Assembly: GCA_030583885.1 (NCBI GenBank)
Contig: CP129480.1
Coordinates: 3,226,714-3,290,713, forward strand
DNA from: Anaerolineales bacterium
GTDB lineage: Bacteria; Chloroflexota; Anaerolineae; Anaerolineales; Villigracilaceae
Direction of reading: 5' to 3'
Length of the DNA stretch: 64,000 bases
The translations under genes were made by a program, and so were the position numbers. Below are positions 61,615 through 64,000 of this stretch, piece after piece. The stretch's first letter is position 1. Every line of letters starts with the position of its first letter. The notes under the pieces are model-generated. The model ran no database searches. It saw only the letters and a list, made by a program, of their open reading frames with translations, and was not told the DNA's origin.

Positions 61615-63035
61615 TCGGTCTCCACCACACCCGTGCTCACAACATCCCCTTTTTGTAATCCTTCCAAAATTTGCACATTGGCAAAATCGCGCAAGCCGAT
61701 CTTCACAGGCGTCATTTTGAGCGTGCCATCTGCTTGCAGGACGAAGACAGCATACGAATCTGGGGCGAGTTCGCGCAAGGCTTGCACAGGGATCAGCAAA
61801 GTGGATTGGGCTTCGCCCGCCACCACCTCAATTTCGGCTGTCATACCGCCGAGGAAGTTTTGCCCCGCTGGGAGGTTTACCTCCGCCCATACGCTGACAT
61901 AGGGTGTGCTGCTGACGACTGCCAGTTCGGGGTCCACACGTGTGACGATGCCTTCAAAGGTTTGCTCAGGGTAGGCGTCAAATACAATGCGCACGGGCAA
62001 GCCTGACTGCACAAACGCGAGGTCGGTTTCTTCCACATAAAAGTGGATGAAAAACTCATCGGAGGCAATCGCAACCACGGGCGCAGTCCCGACCGCCTGA
62101 CCAACGGAAGCATTGACACTGGTCACCGTACCCGCTGTCGGGGCGGTCAGATGCGTATTATCCAGCGAGTATTGAGCCGATTGCACGGCGAGGCAGGCGG
62201 AAGTCAATTTCGAGGTTAATGTACCGTAAGAGGTCAGGTCGGCACACGGGTCGGTATTTCCGCTCAAGCGCGAGTAGTAGATGCGGGCATCTTCCAGTGC
62301 CAGTTGAGCAGAGCGCACTTTGGCGCGCGCGAGGTTGACCATATCATCGGTGGGAAGATTGACCGTTTTCACAATTTCGCCTGTCACAGCGTCTCGGTAC
62401 GTCAATGAAAAAGTAGCGGGAGCATATTCGTTGACGTATGCGGAACGCGCACTGTTCAAATTGGTTTCGGCGCGGGTTACGGCATCTTCTGCAAGAGTGA
62501 TCTCTTCGGCAGATGCATTGCCCGATTTCTTCTCGTCCAATGTGTGCTGGGCTTCGAGCAGGCGAACTTCTTCGTTATAGGCCCACGGGCTGATGAGATA
62601 TTGCAGTTCGGTGGCGGCTTTATCGAGGCTGGCTTGGGCGTTTATGCGGGCGATCTCCGCATTGGCAAACGCATCGGGCGAGATCAAAGCTTGCAGGACG
62701 AGTTCCTTCTCGGCAAGGGTCAGGCGGGCGGCGCTGTCATCGAGGGCGACCAATTCCGCTCCCTGCTCCACTTCCGCGCCGACCTCCACTGGCACACGGA
62801 CGACCGTGCCGCCTGTGCGAAATCCCAACTCCACGCGCGCGGCGGCGACCAAATTTCCAGACCCATTCACAGTAATGGAAAGATCCCCCGTGCGGACTTT
62901 TGCCGTTTGCAGGGGCGCCTCAGTGGCAGCTGCGGTTTGCGAAGTCGTTTGCAGGCTGTATCCCAAAACACCGAGGGCGGCAAGAAGGACAAAAAGGAGC
63001 GGCAGGCTCCAGCGTTTTTTTAGCAGGTTGCGCAT
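61611..63035 (-). CDS. MacA/HlyD-type adaptor protein
   Basis: The 474-residue protein has an N-terminal helix (about 8-28), a split lipoyl/barrel-sandwich domain (starting RTGDLSITVNGSGNLVAAARVELGFRTGGTVVRVPVEVG and resuming LTAPTAGTVTSVNASVGQAV), and a long helical hairpin of about 180 residues. A beta-barrel region with FEGIVTRVDPELAVVSSTPYVSVWAEV follows. The hairpin is long for MacA. It is the first gene of the operon. A candidate promoter lies upstream (TTGACA/TTACAC on the minus strand at 63112-63117 and 63089-63094). Confidence 0.85.
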   Translation of the reverse strand: MRNLLKKRWSLPLLFVLLAALGVLGYSLQTTSQTAAATEAPLQTAKVRTGDLSITVNGSGNLVAAARVELGFRTGGTVVRVPVEVGAEVEQGAELVALDDSAARLTLAEKELVLQALISPDAFANAEIARINAQASLDKAATELQYLISPWAYNEEVRLLEAQHTLDEKKSGNASAEEITLAEDAVTRAETNLNSARSAYVNEYAPATFSLTYRDAVTGEIVKTVNLPTDDMVNLARAKVRSAQLALEDARIYYSRLSGNTDPCADLTSYGTLTSKLTSACLAVQSAQYSLDNTHLTAPTAGTVTSVNASVGQAVGTAPVVAIASDEFFIHFYVEETDLAFVQSGLPVRIVFDAYPEQTFEGIVTRVDPELAVVSSTPYVSVWAEVNLPAGQNFLGGMTAEIEVVAGEAQSTLLIPVQALRELAPDSYAVFVLQADGTLKMTPVKIGLRDFANVQILEGLQKGDVVSTGVVETE

Positions 63036-63088
63036 GAGTTTCTCCAGACGTTATATTTTCTGAAGGATAGCAAACGCATGTAAAGGTT

Positions 63089-63117
63089 GTGTAAAGAATG
63101 ATAGAAGGGTGTGTCAA
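63089..63117 (-). promoter_or_regulatory. Candidate sigma-70-type promoter of the MacAB-like operon
   Basis: On the minus strand TTGACA (63117-63112) and TTACAC (63094-63089) are spaced by 17 bases, about 55 bp ahead of the adaptor start. The -10 box is a poor match, so confidence is modest. A hairpin GTCTCCGA...TCGGAGAC (63126-63154) with a T run downstream lies just upstream and could insulate it. Confidence 0.4.
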
Positions 63118-63125
63118 GAAAAAAG

Positions 63126-63154
63126 GTCTCCGACCTGAGTTCAGATCGGAGACT
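63126..63154 (-). terminator. Hairpin with T run ahead of the MacAB-like operon
   Basis: GTCTCCGA (about 63126-63133) and TCGGAGAC (about 63147-63154) pair, with an inner CTGA/TCAG pair. Read on the minus strand it is followed by CTTTTTT. It would stop transcripts coming from the right and precedes the candidate promoter. Confidence 0.6.
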
Positions 63155-63298
63155 GCGCGCAACGATCGATCGGAGAATCCTGTTGGGTGTGAGGCGATCC
63201 TGTCTATTATCTTTACGCTGATTTCGATGGGTGTTATGATGTTACAAAAACAAGATTAGTACTCAACCAACATAAAGATACAGGCTACGCTTCCTGAC

Positions 63299-63944
63299 AT
63301 GACTGATTCTTCTTTTCCCATCAAAGGTTTACAAGACTTTGAATTCCTGCGCGGACTGGATCACGCGACTCTTGCGGCTCTGTCGAAGAGCGCGGTATGG
63401 AAAGTGTTTCCACCCAATGCGGTAGTGTTTTGGGAAGGGGATACCGAATCCATTTTATATTATCTGCAATATGGTTCATTGAAAGCCCTGCGAACCGCGT
63501 CTGATGGACGGAAACAGGTGTTGCGTTTTTGGGATGCAGGCGAGGTATTCAATGAGATCGGCGTGCTGGCGAAACATCCCAACCCTGGAACGCGGTGCGT
63601 TGGAAGAGGTGGTAATGAAGTATCCGCAGACGGCGTTGCAGATCATTGGCAACATGGCAGATAAGATCATCAGCCTAGTCACGCTTGCGGTGGACTTGTC
63701 GTTGAAAACCGTGTAAGCACCCTTTGCCAAACTTCTGCTGGATTCAGCCGAAGGGGATGTGATCGAACGCCGCCGTTGGAGAAATCAAACCGAACGTACC
63801 ACACATTTGGGCACTGTGCCCGATGTGCTCAGCCACGTCCTCCGCGAACTGACAAAGGCTGGGCTGATAGAAATGGATAAGCAGTACATCCGCATTCTGA
63901 ACCACACGGGCGTGGCGGAGCGAGCCATGCTTCGGGGAGAATAA
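63299..63944 (+). pseudogene. Crp/Fnr-family regulator, broken by deletion/frameshift and a stop
   Basis: The first frame gives a cyclic-nucleotide-binding domain start: FPIKGLQDFEFLRGLDHATLAALSKSAVWKVFPPNAVVFWEGDTESILYYLQYGSLKALRTASDGRKQVLRFWDAGEVFNEIGVLAKHPNP. After about 63590 the sense continues in the +1 frame as LERGALEEVVMKYPQTALQIIGNMADKIISLV, with about 20 expected residues missing between. TAA at 63714-63716 then interrupts it before the HTH part (RTTHLGTVPDVLSHVLRELTKAGLIEMDKQYIRIL). Two independent lesions show that it is a true pseudogene. Confidence 0.75.
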
Positions 63945-63954
63945 AGATTGGGTT

Positions 63955-63979
63955 GAAAAACCCGACAAAAGTCGGGGTA
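63955..63979 (-). terminator. Intrinsic terminator near the right edge
   Basis: CCCGAC (63961-63966) and GTCGGG (63971-63976) pair with loop AAAA. Read on the minus strand it is followed by TTTTT. It would close a minus-strand gene lying beyond the window. Confidence 0.7.
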
Positions 63980-64000
63980 TGAAGCGGGGACTTCCATTAA

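Noticed and set aside
63714..63716. TAA in the Crp/Fnr-like gene as recoding
   Set aside because: TAA is not known to be recoded in this way in bacteria, and a second lesion (deletion/frameshift) is present.
1..64000. CRISPR arrays, rRNA and tRNA genes
   Set aside because: I looked for regularly spaced short repeats, cloverleaf-like segments and rRNA signature words and saw none. The repeats found are palindromic and dispersed, not arrayed.

Overview
The window looks like a chromosomal segment of a Chloroflexota bacterium, most like the Anaerolineae. This is inferred from gene content only: many LuxR/MalT-type and other STAND ATPase regulators, many Cys-anchored lipoproteins, TTG/GTG starts, a DUF3179 lipoprotein, and dispersed palindromic repeats. 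No rRNA or tRNA gene and no CRISPR array was seen.

Layout. 1-2.98 kb is a plus-strand run (glycosyltransferase end, methyltransferase-like membrane protein, alpha/beta hydrolase, two small membrane proteins) cut by an insertion. 2.98-9.3 kb is an insertion-sequence island: an IS630 remnant, an IS3 element with an IS5-family element inserted between its orfA and orfB, a truncated large serine recombinase, an ISH3 element and an IS427-type IS5 element. 9.3-24.4 kb holds small enzymes, an XRE-STAND regulator, two truncated MalT-like heads sharing a 675-bp identical block, an MFS exporter unit, a lipoprotein, hydrolases and a NarL-type two-component system. 24.4-34.8 kb carries a lipoprotein, an ECF sigma factor, two more giant STAND regulators, and a nucleotidyltransferase/partner pair bracketed by two similar putative structured RNAs. 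34.9-38 kb contains small membrane proteins, several decayed by stops or frameshifts, ending at a second IS630 copy. 39-44.2 kb has a third MalT head, a sigma/anti-sigma pair, then halogenase-like flavoprotein, CDP-alcohol phosphotransferase, a thioredoxin-fold protein with an in-frame TGA (candidate selenoprotein) and a YdjM-like membrane protein. 44.2-49 kb is a YnjBCD-like ABC importer with a DM13 protein. 49-57 kb is redox and signalling: disulfide reductase, TVP38 protein, HD-GYP protein, glutaredoxin-thioredoxin reductase fusion, DUF3179 lipoprotein, di-haem peroxidase, FixH-like protein. 57.1-63.1 kb is an OmpR-type two-component system facing a MacAB-like export operon. A broken Crp/Fnr regulator closes the window.

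The two observations I rate highest are the TGA-containing peroxiredoxin-like gene, with UxxC and a SECIS-like hairpin at 43142-43159, and a family of five to six intergenic elements, each a conserved block followed (in five) by a terminator-like hairpin. Two of these elements show a base-pair-preserving substitution.
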